Shown here: positions 9,374-17,585 of the stretch, piece by piece
Layout of the letters: each line of letters begins with the position of its first letter
How positions within the stretch are numbered: position 1 is the first letter of the stretch
Source of the DNA: Bacteroidota bacterium
GTDB taxonomy: Bacteria; Bacteroidota; Bacteroidia; Palsa-965
Reading direction: 5' to 3'
Assembly (NCBI GenBank): GCA_006218065.1
Contig: VBWE01000003.1
Span: 124,001-188,000 of the forward strand
DNA length: 64,000 nt
The notes under the pieces: model-generated
Database searches by the model: none
Seen by the model: only the letters and a program-made list of their open reading frames with translations
What the model was told of the DNA's origin: nothing
Position numbers and translations under genes: made by a program

Positions 9374-9382
9374 AGGGTAGTG

Positions 9383-9390
9383 CAAACTTA
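9383..9390 (-). promoter_or_regulatory. -7 element TAAGTTTG, very close to the start codon
   Basis: The minus strand reads TAAGTTTG, matching TAnnTTTG, only nine bases upstream of ATG 9373. The transcript would have almost no 5' leader. Confidence 0.55.
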
Positions 9391-9463
9391 AGGAACTATC
9401 CGGCAATGAGGGGTTCAACCCGGTTTTGCAAGGATAGGTTGCGGATCATCGTAACAGATAAAA

Positions 9464-9592
9464 GCAAAAGCAAAAAAGGAAATATCCGTTTTTCGCAGAC
9501 CCTGTACCGGAGTCTCTGCTAGTCGACGACTCTGTCGTCGACTAGCGAAGTCTCGTTTACGAAAGCTCTTTTAAACGTGTTTTTGCTTTTGC
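9464..9592. repeat. Long inverted repeat after the 9607 stop, with inner palindrome
   Basis: GCAAAAGCAAAAA at 9464-9476 pairs perfectly with 9580-9592. The right arm extends to the stop at 9607 as heptamer-like units on the minus strand (CAAAAAG, CAAAGGG, CAAAAGC). The loop holds the perfect palindrome 9518-9546. Confidence 0.6.
9518..9546. repeat. 13-bp perfect hairpin with GTCGAC core
   Basis: GCTAGTCGACGAC (9518-9530), loop TCT, then its exact reverse complement (9534-9546). The AGTCGAC core resembles the palindrome at 21617-21644, which suggests a REP-like dispersed element. It is not followed by a T-run, so it is a weak terminator at best. Confidence 0.8.
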
Positions 9593-9606
9593 CCTTTGCT
9601 TTTTGA

Positions 9607-11159
9607 TCAGGGACCAGTCACGATCAGCTTCACGGAATAGTTGCCCGTTTTTCCGCGGAACTGCAGAAAATAAATTCCGCTTTCGATGCCGGTGAGATTT
9701 AGTGCCGTGCGGCGGGTTGAAGGAGCCAGTATTTCTTCGCGGATTTTTTGGCCTGAAATAGTGAGCAGCGTCACAGAAAGGATATCCTGCAAGCCATCCA
9801 ACTGCACAAAGCCTGCTGCCGGATTTGGGTAAACAGACGTACAGGATCACCTGCAATACCCGAAACGAAAGCAAGACTGTCCAATCGCGCCAGCGCAACG
9901 TCGAAAGAATTGACGCTGTTGCCGGGATTGTACACCGAGCCGGCGATGACGGGCCTTCCGGCGATGTCGATTGCAATCGTGCGTCCGCCGTTTTGCCGGT
10001 TCTGCGTACTGTCGAAAGCAAAATTAAAATGCCCGCTTCCGTTGAAGGAATTTTCCGCGATCCATGTTCCGCCCGAAGGTTTAAGGCAATACGCAAATGC
10101 TTCGTCCGAAAAATAATACGGCGTAAAATTCACGGGAGCCGTGCTGTTGCCAGTAACCCACAGACGGCCGTAACTATCCAGGCACATCGCATGGCCATGA
10201 TCGAAACCGTTTTGCAGGTCGAAGGCATCAACCGCATACGTGTGATTAATATGCGTCACCGTAATAAGATCAAAATCGGTGGGCAGGCTGCCCGCGTTAT
10301 TCTGCAGTGCAATCCAGTTACTGTCCGCCGAAACCAGCACCTGCGCAATACTTTGAATTTCTCCCGGGTGAAAATCGAAACGCATCAGCCCCGTTCCGTT
10401 GAAACTGCTGTCGGCTGTGCCGTTGCCGTTCAGCATGAAAAGCGCGCCTTCATAATAAAAACCGTTGTTGAAAGCGCCGCCGCAGAGAATCCGTCCGTCC
10501 GGCAATTCGGTTACATCTTCAAAATAACCGCCGTAGGCGTGAACGGGTGTTTCGGGTGTGATGCGCGCGTTGGTAATGCCGAGCAGGAAGTCGATCGCGA
10601 TTTTTCCTGTTCCGCCGAAACTGCTGTCGGGTGTGCCGTCGGGAAGGAGGCGGGCGAGGCAGGGCAGTTCCTGCGCCAGGTTATTGTTCACAAAAGTCAT
10701 CCCGCAAACCAGCAGTTTCCCGTCCTGCTGCAAACCGATGGAATAGGCGAGATCGCTGGTGCTTAAAAAAGTAAAACCGGTTTCTCCCGATTGCCCGAAC
10801 CAGTTGCAGGAACTTCCGTCGGGACGGAACGCGCGGATGCAGAATGCGCGGTTCTGGTCGGCAGAATCGCGGCCCTGGCCGAGCAGGTAAATCACCGTAA
10901 ACGTGAGATCGGGACTTCCGCCGGGCAGCAATTTATCCACGATCACATCCTCCGAATAGATGCTGCTGTCGTCGGAAGCAAAAGCGAAAATCACCGAAGT
11001 ATCGGGCAGGGCAAGCAGGGCGGCGGCTTCGTCGTAATAGTCGGCGGAATAAACCAGCAGACCGTTGCCCGCGAAGCTTTGATCGAGCAGGGGAGACTGT
11101 GCGCGGGTGCTATAAAGTGGGAATAAAAAGAATAAAGAAATGAGGATTGCTGTCCGCAT
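9607..11159 (-). pseudogene. Frameshifted T9SS-secreted protein
   Basis: Starts at ATG 11159 with signal peptide MRTAILISLFFLFPLYSTRA. The body has repeats of the DSSFGGTGK / DSSFNGTG type with LLPDGT and DGRILCGGAF strands, as in delta-60-repeat secreted proteins. The frame ends at 9771 after CRISFL, but another frame downstream reads VYPNPAAGFVQLDGLQDI and ends KLIVTGP at 9607, a clear T9SS type A sorting domain. Adding one base in the run GATCCTGTACGTCTG (about 9833-9847) joins the two as GDPVTSVYPNPAAG. As it stands, the protein would reach the periplasm but lose its T9SS signal. A sequence error is possible. Confidence 0.8.
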
Positions 11160-11256
11160 GATACCTGTAAGATGCTTTCCGCCGTGGAAACTTGCGAAAG
11201 ATCAGCATTTCTCTCCTGATTATTTGTGCGGGCATGTTGCGAGGCTCCTGGTTGTT

Positions 11257-12864
11257 TTATTTTTTTACGAAACGCTTCACGGCAATACGCTGTTCATCCT
11301 GCACGAGCAGCATATACACGCCACTGCACAGCCCGCTGAGGTCGAGCAACTGCCGCGACGTTTCGCCTTCCTGTTTCATCAGCAGGCGGCCCCGCAGATC
11401 GGTGACCGAAACCGTATACCGTCCTTCGCCTTTGTAATCCAGCCAGGCTGCGTCTCCGGCGGGATTCGGGAAAAGCGAAAGCATGGAATCGTGGCTCGGA
11501 TCATCGATACCGTTTTTGGGAATGGTGAAGGAATATCTCGCCAGCCGCGCAAAAAGGTCTTGACTGATCCATTGATTTCCCGCGACGAAAATGCGGTCGG
11601 TCATCGGTCCCGCGCTGAGCGCTTCCACCTGCAAAGCCCCGTCGTTGGCAATGGCGGAAAATTCGTTGAGCAGGTTGTAATTGCCGAGATGCAGGCCGGT
11701 GAGCGGGTGAATGATTTCGAGCTGGTCGAAACCCGGCGTGTACATCGAACAATAAATCGCTTTGCTGGTGATCGCCAGGTCGATAATGGATTTGCCGGTG
11801 AAAGACGAAAGCGTAAATGTATTGATGAGATTCCCCGCATTGTCGTATTTCCAGATCACCGGCGTCAGCGCGGGATTAGTAATGTTCTGGTAGCAGGACG
11901 TAAAAACGTAACAGTTGTTCCCGAAGACTTTGATGCCGGGAATATAATCCTGGGAATCCGAAAGGTATTGCGTGCCGATGAGCGTAAGGTGCCCGGCATT
12001 GTCGATCGAATAGATGGTGAGTTTCCCGCTGCGGTCATTGCTGTTGATATTTGTCTGCGAAGTGAAATACATCGTATTGCCCACGATGCGCATGGATTGC
12101 GGGTAATCCGAAAATCCCGCCGAGTCGATGATTACTTCGGTTACAAACTGCCCGTTGTCCAGCAGCGAAATCAGCGCGCGGCCGTTTTCATCCGTGGAAC
12201 TGAGGTAAATGTGATTGTTGTTGTCGCGCTGGATTTCAAAAGCGAAAGCGGTGTAATTCGAAACGCCGGAATAGCTCAGCGTATCGATGATGGTAATATT
12301 GCCGGTCGCATTGTCGGTGGCCAGTATGCCGACGTTTTTAGCTCCAACCGAAAAGTCCCACTGTTCGTACCCCCAGAGCATGCGGTTGTTCAGCGAATCG
12401 TCGATCACCCAGGAGTTTCCTTTCAGGTTACGCTCGTGCGGGAAGAATGCGTTTGATACCGGGAGGGATTGCTGCCAGAGCAACTGGCCGCTGGTTCCCA
12501 TCTTTTCAAAAAAGAGCTGGTTGTTCTGGAAGCCGAGGCAATAATAGATTTCGCCGTTCTTCGGATAAAAACCACGCAGCCTGTAATCGAGATAGGAATT
12601 GTTGTCGAACAGCGAATCGTATACCATCTGTCCCGACTGGTTTCGGCGGTTCAGTGCGTTGGCGTGGATTTGATTATTGACGTCCACCCAAACGTTCAGG
12701 ATACCGGAAACGATATCGTTGTTGCTCTTGTCGAAAGCAAAAACCGCGTTGGCATTTTCCTGCGGGTAAGTTTCCGTTTGCACCCAGTCAAGATTGATGG
12801 TTTGCGCGCCGGCCGTGCAGGAAAAAAGCAGGACGATACTGGAAAGTCTGTACATCTTTTTCAT
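11257..12864 (-). CDS. T9SS-secreted protein of unknown function
   Basis: 535 residues with a signal peptide (MKKMYRLSSIVLLFSCTAGAQ). The central part is rich in beta strands (repeated YYCLG, MYFTSQT, CYVFTSC, IYCSMYT), consistent with a propeller, but no family is recognised. The C-terminus from DSMLSLFPNPAGDAAWLDY to IAVKRFVKK is a type A T9SS sorting domain. It is tandem with two other T9SS cargo genes (5583-7154 and 9607-11159) on the same strand, separated by the SpoIIE phosphatase gene and by gaps of about 100-230 bases. The cargo genes probably arose independently rather than as a single operon. Confidence 0.85.
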   Translation of the reverse strand: MKKMYRLSSIVLLFSCTAGAQTINLDWVQTETYPQENANAVFAFDKSNNDIVSGILNVWVDVNNQIHANALNRRNQSGQMVYDSLFDNNSYLDYRLRGFYPKNGEIYYCLGFQNNQLFFEKMGTSGQLLWQQSLPVSNAFFPHERNLKGNSWVIDDSLNNRMLWGYEQWDFSVGAKNVGILATDNATGNITIIDTLSYSGVSNYTAFAFEIQRDNNNHIYLSSTDENGRALISLLDNGQFVTEVIIDSAGFSDYPQSMRIVGNTMYFTSQTNINSNDRSGKLTIYSIDNAGHLTLIGTQYLSDSQDYIPGIKVFGNNCYVFTSCYQNITNPALTPVIWKYDNAGNLINTFTLSSFTGKSIIDLAITSKAIYCSMYTPGFDQLEIIHPLTGLHLGNYNLLNEFSAIANDGALQVEALSAGPMTDRIFVAGNQWISQDLFARLARYSFTIPKNGIDDPSHDSMLSLFPNPAGDAAWLDYKGEGRYTVSVTDLRGRLLMKQEGETSRQLLDLSGLCSGVYMLLVQDEQRIAVKRFVKK

Positions 12865-12968
12865 GGTTTCTTCGGATTACCTGGCGATAAGGTTTGCCAT
12901 CTTATTCACCGGTACAAAGGTTATTTTCTCCTGGCGTCCCGGCAAGAAAAAGATGTAATACTCATCCG

Positions 12969-13051
12969 GATTCGCACAAGCTATTTTTATTATATAATTT
13001 ATATTAATGTATTGAAATACAGTAATTTAATTATAAAATAGCATGCGAATT
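12969..13051. promoter_or_regulatory. AT-rich inverted repeat in a divergent promoter gap
   Basis: GATTCGCACAAGCTATTTT at 12969-12987 is the imperfect inverse of AAAATAGCATGCGAATT at 13035-13051. The 47 bases between are almost wholly A and T. The gap lies between a minus-strand gene (start 12864) and a plus-strand gene (start 13128). It could be an operator or hairpin; no regulator is identified. Confidence 0.5.
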
Positions 13052-13127
13052 CAGGAACCTGTTTTTTCCTGTATCAACCTGCCGGTCATTCAAAAGCAAT
13101 GTGCATTTTTGTTCAAAGCAAATTTCT

Positions 13128-14642
13128 ATGCAGCAACAGGATCAGTTGTTCGAATTGATACGATCGCTCAGCCCGCACGAGAAGGGATATATCCGGCGGA
13201 TGTCGGCCCTGCATCACCAGGATGGGGAGAATAATTATACCCGGCTTTTTGATGCGATCGACCGGCAGAAAAAATACGACGAAGCGGCGCTGAAGAAAAA
13301 ACTCGCGAAGGAAAAATTCGTGCGGAATTTCCCGGGTGCAAAAAATTACCTGCTGAACGCCATTCTCCGTCATCTCGAATCGTATGATTCATCCACGCAG
13401 CGCGAAGTACGCAGCCTGCTCAGCCAGTATGCCATCATGCGCCGGAAAGGCTTGCTGGCGCTGGGTTACAAACTGCTGCGCCGCGCGCATGAACTCTGCC
13501 GGAAAAACGAACTGGATTACCAGCGCACAGAAGTACTGATGACTTTACTCTCGCATACCATCGCGTATGGCGGTCACCCGGAATGGCCCGGCGGCCCGGA
13601 AGACCTGCTCAAGCATATCCGCGAAAGCACCAGCCTGAACTATTCGGCCAGCAGTATGCGTTATGAATTGTACCAGCTGAAAAAACAAACGCCCGGCATG
13701 ATACGCGCCCGCACAACAGGGCAGGCCGATATGTACCGGCAGAAAGCGCTGCAGTTGCTGGAATACGACAAATCCACGCTGAAATCGTTCGATACGCGTT
13801 ACCAGTATTACCAGTTGCTCACCAATTATTTCTACATCAGCAACGAGAACGAATCCGGTTTGCGTTATGCCAACGAACTCTGCGACTGGCTGCTGGAAAA
13901 CTGGTCGTATGCCGTACCGCAGGCCATGCCCTATATCGCCGCTTTTTATAACAAGGCCCTCTACGAACTGATGCTTTATAAACCGGGCCTGCAGAAATCA
14001 CTGGACGTGCTCGAGCGGCTGCTGGTGGAAGAACAGCTCGGTAATCCCGACTCGCGTGTTTTGTACCGCCGGCTGAAACTGCTGGAAGCCTGGGAGACTT
14101 GCCGCTACGAAGACGTGCACCGGCTTGTGGCTTCCGGGATCAGTTTCCTGCGCGAGCATAAAGGACTGATCAGTCACCCGGCGGAAGAAATACTGTATCA
14201 CCTGCTCAACGCTTTCGCGCATTTTGCGGAAGGATCCCTGGATGCCGCCGCGAAAGAACTGCGCCTGCTGCTGCGTCATCCGTTCGAAGAAAAAGCCCAT
14301 ACGCTCAGCTCCAACGCGCGGCTCGTACTGCTTATCGTGGAATTCGAACGTGGCGACCGGCTCGGCCTCGACAGCCAGATCCGTTCCACTTACCGTTTCC
14401 TGCTGAAAAAAAAGCAGTTGCATCAGATCGAAAAATGCGTGCTCGATTTCCTGCGATTTGCACTGCGTAAAATGCACGGGCCGGAAGAAATGCCGGAAGC
14501 CTTCCGGGAACTGAAAAAGAACATCGAAACCGGCGTGCGGCTTTTCGATTTCGTATCGTATCTCGAGAGCCGGATTACCGGGGTTCCTTTCGCGCAGGTG
14601 CGCCTCCAGCATGCGGGAGAACGCTGGGGAAGGGCGCTTTGA
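13128..14642 (+). CDS. Conserved helical protein, paralog of 54595-56127
   Basis: 504 residues from ATG 13128 (MQQQDQLFELIRSLSPHEK); the in-frame ATG at 13101 would add nine residues with no homology to the paralog. No signal peptide. The whole protein is alpha-helical, with TPR-like or HEAT-like helix pairs (ALQLLEYDKSTLKSFDTRY, LDVLERLLVEEQLG). The opening matches the second copy at 54595-56127: QLFELIRSLSPHEKGYIRR against SLYELIRSMNAEEKRAFKI, then LFD-x-ID/FFD and a KNYLLNAILRHLES-like helix. Such roughly 500-residue proteins are common in Bacteroidota with no known role; I recognise the family only by pattern. It stands alone ahead of the ribosomal operon. Confidence 0.75.
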   Translation: MQQQDQLFELIRSLSPHEKGYIRRMSALHHQDGENNYTRLFDAIDRQKKYDEAALKKKLAKEKFVRNFPGAKNYLLNAILRHLESYDSSTQREVRSLLSQYAIMRRKGLLALGYKLLRRAHELCRKNELDYQRTEVLMTLLSHTIAYGGHPEWPGGPEDLLKHIRESTSLNYSASSMRYELYQLKKQTPGMIRARTTGQADMYRQKALQLLEYDKSTLKSFDTRYQYYQLLTNYFYISNENESGLRYANELCDWLLENWSYAVPQAMPYIAAFYNKALYELMLYKPGLQKSLDVLERLLVEEQLGNPDSRVLYRRLKLLEAWETCRYEDVHRLVASGISFLREHKGLISHPAEEILYHLLNAFAHFAEGSLDAAAKELRLLLRHPFEEKAHTLSSNARLVLLIVEFERGDRLGLDSQIRSTYRFLLKKKQLHQIEKCVLDFLRFALRKMHGPEEMPEAFRELKKNIETGVRLFDFVSYLESRITGVPFAQVRLQHAGERWGRAL

Positions 14643-14683
14643 GGGTGATTATTCCCGGGTTTTAATTGATTTTACCAATGAGA

Positions 14684-14714
14684 TTGCTCGTCTCAAACCG
14701 ATTACTTATCTTTG
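14684..14714 (+). promoter_or_regulatory. Promoter of the rpsF operon
   Basis: TTG at 14684-14686, 20 bases, then TATCTTTG at 14707-14714 (TAnnTTTG). Just downstream CCCTC (14715-14719) can pair with GAGGG (14728-14732) in the leader. Confidence 0.6.
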
Positions 14715-14765
14715 CCCTCCCTAAAAAGAGGGATCATTAAGTTTAACCAAATCAAAACAAACCAA

Positions 14766-15122
14766 ATGCAGTACGAAACCGTCTTCATTCTTACTCCCGT
14801 TTTGTCTGACGACCAGGCAAAGGAGGCGGTGGCAAAATTCAGGAAAATCCTGAAGGATCTTGGAGCTAACATCGTTCACGAAGAAAGCTGGGGCCTGAGA
14901 AAGCTGGCCTACCAGATCCAGAAAAAGTCCACCGGTTATTACCACCTGTTTGAATTCCAGGCCACTGGCAACGCTGTTGCTGACCTGGAACTCGCGTTTA
15001 AACGCGACGAACGTGTGCTCCGTTTCATGACTGTCGCCCTCGACAAGCATGCCGTGTCTTTCAACGAAAGACGCCGGACCAAAATCAAGGGTAAGAAAGA
15101 AAAAGAGAGCGCGAACGCTTAA
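14766..15122 (+). CDS. rpsF: Ribosomal protein bS6
   Basis: 118 residues from ATG 14766 ([17 protein letters not shown]); an in-frame ATG at 14712 would lie inside the promoter and is rejected. The S6 fold signature is clear: YETVFILTP, the [20 protein letters not shown] strand, and the [13 protein letters not shown]-like end (here [16 protein letters not shown]). A basic tail, [13 protein letters not shown], follows. bS6 pairs with bS18 on the 30S platform. It is the first gene of rpsF-rpsR-rplI, with 28 bases before rpsR. Confidence 0.97.
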   Translation: MQYETVFILTPVLSDDQAKEAVAKFRKILKDLGANIVHEESWGLRKLAYQIQKKSTGYYHLFEFQATGNAVADLELAFKRDERVLRFMTVALDKHAVSFNERRRTKIKGKKEKESANA

Positions 15123-15150
15123 TTGTTGAACCAATTCAAACAGGAAAAAA

Positions 15151-15459
15151 ATGGCTGAGCCCACTACAACAACTTCGTCCGCTCCCGCAGCACCTGCCGC
15201 AGCCGGCGAGATCCGTTACCTCAACCCGCCTACGGTTGAAGTAAAGAAGAAGAAATACTGCCGCTTCAAAAAAGCCGGTATCCGTTATATCGATTACAAA
15301 GACCCGGACTTCCTCCTGAAGTTCGTCAACGAGCAGGGAAAAATTCTTCCCCGCCGTCTCACCGGTACTTCGGTGAAGTACCAGCGCAAGGTGTCATCTG
15401 CCATCAAGCGCGCGCGCCATATCGCACTCATGCCTTACGTGGCCGACCTTCTCAAATAA
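15151..15459 (+). CDS. rpsR: Ribosomal protein bS18 with extended N-terminus
   Basis: 102 residues. The core, from [20 protein letters not shown] to [14 protein letters not shown], is a standard bS18 that binds bS6 and 16S rRNA. The first 24 residues ([20 protein letters not shown]) are a low-complexity Ala/Pro/Thr tail that most bS18 proteins lack, so the protein is longer than the usual 75-85 residues. In Bacteroidota, bS18 with bS6 and bS21 forms the pocket that hides the anti-Shine-Dalgarno end of 16S rRNA (known for the phylum); whether this tail takes part is inference. Confidence 0.97.
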   Translation: MAEPTTTTSSAPAAPAAAGEIRYLNPPTVEVKKKKYCRFKKAGIRYIDYKDPDFLLKFVNEQGKILPRRLTGTSVKYQRKVSSAIKRARHIALMPYVADLLK

Positions 15460-15468
15460 TTTAAACCC

Positions 15469-15474
15469 AGGAGG
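15469..15474 (+). promoter_or_regulatory. Perfect Shine-Dalgarno AGGAGG before rplI
   Basis: AGGAGG ends nine bases before ATG 15484. Strong Shine-Dalgarno sites are rare in this phylum, and none as strong was noticed at other starts in this window. Confidence 0.7.
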
Positions 15475-15483
15475 AAACCAATC

Positions 15484-15933
15484 ATGGAAATCATTCTCAA
15501 ACAAGACGTCAAAAATCTCGGGTATAAAAACGACATCGTTAAGGTGAAAGCCGGTTACGGCCGCAATTACCTTATTCCGCGCGGAATCGCCATCATGGCC
15601 GACGAAACGTCGCGTAAAATACACGCCGAGAATATGAAACAGCGTGCCCACAAAGAAGCCAAGATCAAAGCGGAAGCGGAAGCCAATGCGGAAAAGATCA
15701 AAGGTATGGTGGTAAAAGTAGGCGCCAAAGCAGGTGAAAACGGCAAGATCTTCGGATCAGTGAACGCCGTGCAGATCGCCGAAGCTCTCCGCCTCCTCGG
15801 TATGGATGTGGATCGCCGCAACATTACCATCCTCAACGAAGAAAACGTGAAAACCCTCGGCGTTTATTCCGCCAAGGCCCGCCTGCACAAAGAAGTGCTC
15901 GTGGAGTTCAACTTCGAAGTGGTAAGCGAATAA
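15484..15933 (+). CDS. rplI: Ribosomal protein bL9
   Basis: 149 residues, the usual length. The N-terminal domain MEIILKQDVKNLGYKNDIVKVKAGYGRNYLIPRGIA is the bL9 signature. A long connecting helix follows (HAENMKQRAHKEAKIKAEAEANAEKI), then the C-terminal domain with GENGKIFGSVNAVQIAEAL and HKEVLVEFNFEVVSE. It binds 23S rRNA near the L1 stalk and influences frame maintenance. Last gene of rpsF-rpsR-rplI, followed by an intrinsic terminator 24 bases after the stop. Confidence 0.98.
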   Translation: MEIILKQDVKNLGYKNDIVKVKAGYGRNYLIPRGIAIMADETSRKIHAENMKQRAHKEAKIKAEAEANAEKIKGMVVKVGAKAGENGKIFGSVNAVQIAEALRLLGMDVDRRNITILNEENVKTLGVYSAKARLHKEVLVEFNFEVVSE

Positions 15934-15957
15934 GTTTCGAAACAGATTTACAGAAAA

Positions 15958-15989
15958 CGCCCGGACAAAAAAGTCCGGGCGTTTTTTTT
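15958..15989 (+). terminator. Intrinsic terminator of the rpsF operon
   Basis: CGCCCGGAC (15958-15966), loop AAAAAA, GTCCGGGCG (15973-15981), then eight T. A textbook rho-independent terminator. Confidence 0.95.
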
Positions 15990-15992
15990 GTG

Positions 15993-16244
15993 GTCCGGGG
16001 GACTCACCCCCTGGCCCCCTCTCTCCGGACAGGTTTCGTCCGTTTTCCAAAATCCTGTTTTTGTATCACCTGCCCGCAAAGAGGGGGAATACAAACTTCC
16101 TTAATCGCGTCAAAGACGCGATTAAGGAAGAAGTATAAATACATTTTTTGTTCCCCCTCTTTGCGGCTTTGTCGCAAAAGAAGACTTTCGTTTACACAAA
16201 CAACAAAGTCGGAGAGAGGGGGTTAGGGGGTGAGTCCCCCGGAC
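15993..16244. repeat. Three-level nested palindrome, about 250 bp
   Basis: Outer arms 15993-16027 and 16210-16244 pair over 35 bases with two mismatches. Middle arms 16074-16089 and 16151-16166 (CCGCAAAGAGGGGGAA and its complement) pair perfectly over 16. Inner arms 16096-16111 and 16115-16130 pair perfectly over 16 with loop AAA. It fills the convergent gap between rplI and the oppC-like gene (stop at 16248). Confidence 0.9.
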
Positions 16245-16247
16245 TAC

Positions 16248-17585
16248 TTACTGTTTCAACTTCGGATCCAGCGCATCGCGCAGGCCTTCGCCGATCAGGT
16301 TATACACGGTTACCGTGATGAAGATTGCCGTTCCCGGGAATATGACCAGCCACCAGGCCTGGAAATGTTCTTTGCCCTGGAAAAGGAGTTTGCCCCAGGT
16401 AACCGTATCGGGCGGAACGCCGATGCCGAGGAAGGAAAGCGATGATTCGATCAGGATGGCGGAAGCCACGCCGAAAGCGATCGATACTAATGAAGGCGCC
16501 AGTCCGTTTTTCAGGGCGTGCCCGAAGATGATGCGTTTTTCACTGAAGCCCATTGCTTTGGCCGCCTGGATATAATCCATGTTGCGGATCTTCAGCAGTT
16601 CCGCGCGGGTGAAACGTGCAATGCCTGTCCACGATGTGAGCCCGATGATCACCATCACGTAAACGATCGACGGTTCTTTCGCGATCGCGGCGAGGGCAAG
16701 AATGAGAATCAGCGTGGGAATGGAATTCAGTATTTCGATGCCGCGCGAGATATAGGAATCGACGGGTACGTTTACTTCTTTACCGAGGAAAGAACCGCGG
16801 CTCAGGATTTTACCGATCATGGAAAAGAGCCAGACCACGGCGAAGAACAGGATGATGCTGAGTATCAGCTGGACCAGGAACATGAACCCGGAATCTGCAA
16901 TGGCGTCTTTCAGAGTAAAGGATCGTAAACTGAAGGCATAGAACCAGGCTATCGGAATGCCGGCAATGGTGAGCCACAAACGCGCTCTTCGTGTGCGCAG
17001 CCGGTGGTCGCCGAAATAACCGGCAAGCGAACCGAGGACCAGCCCGATGATGGACGCGATACCCATGGAAATAAACCCGATGCTGAGCGAGATGCGCGAA
17101 CCGTGGATCAGCCCGGCAAAAACGTCTTCGCCGGAAGCATTTGTCCCGAGCAGGTGTTTGAACCGGCCTGGCATGTATATCGTATCGCCTTTGGAATCGA
17201 TGAATTTCTGATCGCCGCCGGGTTTTACGTAATCGCTGTTGGGGATATCGGCTTTACCCGGGGACCAGGGAATCGGCGCCCACACGACGGATTCGTAGTC
17301 CAGTCTTTTCCATTCGGTGATGTCGAGCTGCAGGATTTCTTCTTTACCGGTTGCCGGATCTTTGATCACGTATTTATTGTCGAATGAAAAAGCAGGCCAG
17401 AACGTTTCGCCTTTATACTTGATGTAAAGCGGTTTGTCGTTGGCGATGATCGGTGCGAAAATGGCGAGGATGGCGAAGAACCCGAGAATATAAATGGAGT
17501 AATACGCCGGCTTGTTCTTCTTGAACTGGGCCCAGGCGTATTTCCTGAAACTGAATTGCGTTGTATTTTTCTGCTCGTCGGCCAT
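16248..17585 (-). CDS. Oligopeptide ABC transporter permease, OppC/DppC type
   Basis: 445 residues. N-terminal helix YYSIYILGFFAILAIFAPII is followed by a roughly 100-residue periplasmic stretch. The permease core is HLLGTNASGEDVFAGLIHGSRISLSIGF to FLGIGVPPDTVTWGKLL, including the EAA coupling motif region (DYIQAAKAMGFSEKRIIFGHALKNG). OppC proteins are usually about 300 residues, so the extra length here is periplasmic and loop insertion. Start ATG 17585 abuts the stop of the OppB gene. It is the last gene of the operon SBP-OppB-OppC. No ATP-binding subunit is encoded nearby. Confidence 0.9.
   Translation of the reverse strand: MADEQKNTTQFSFRKYAWAQFKKNKPAYYSIYILGFFAILAIFAPIIANDKPLYIKYKGETFWPAFSFDNKYVIKDPATGKEEILQLDITEWKRLDYESVVWAPIPWSPGKADIPNSDYVKPGGDQKFIDSKGDTIYMPGRFKHLLGTNASGEDVFAGLIHGSRISLSIGFISMGIASIIGLVLGSLAGYFGDHRLRTRRARLWLTIAGIPIAWFYAFSLRSFTLKDAIADSGFMFLVQLILSIILFFAVVWLFSMIGKILSRGSFLGKEVNVPVDSYISRGIEILNSIPTLILILALAAIAKEPSIVYVMVIIGLTSWTGIARFTRAELLKIRNMDYIQAAKAMGFSEKRIIFGHALKNGLAPSLVSIAFGVASAILIESSLSFLGIGVPPDTVTWGKLLFQGKEHFQAWWLVIFPGTAIFITVTVYNLIGEGLRDALDPKLKQ

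Noticed and set aside
14712-14765. N-terminal extension of bS6 from ATG 14712
   Set aside because: It would begin inside the promoter -7 element and is absent from bS6 proteins.
16000-16250. Possible CRISPR or tandem array in the repetitive gap
   Set aside because: The repeats are inverted and nested, not direct repeats with unique spacers; no cas genes are present.
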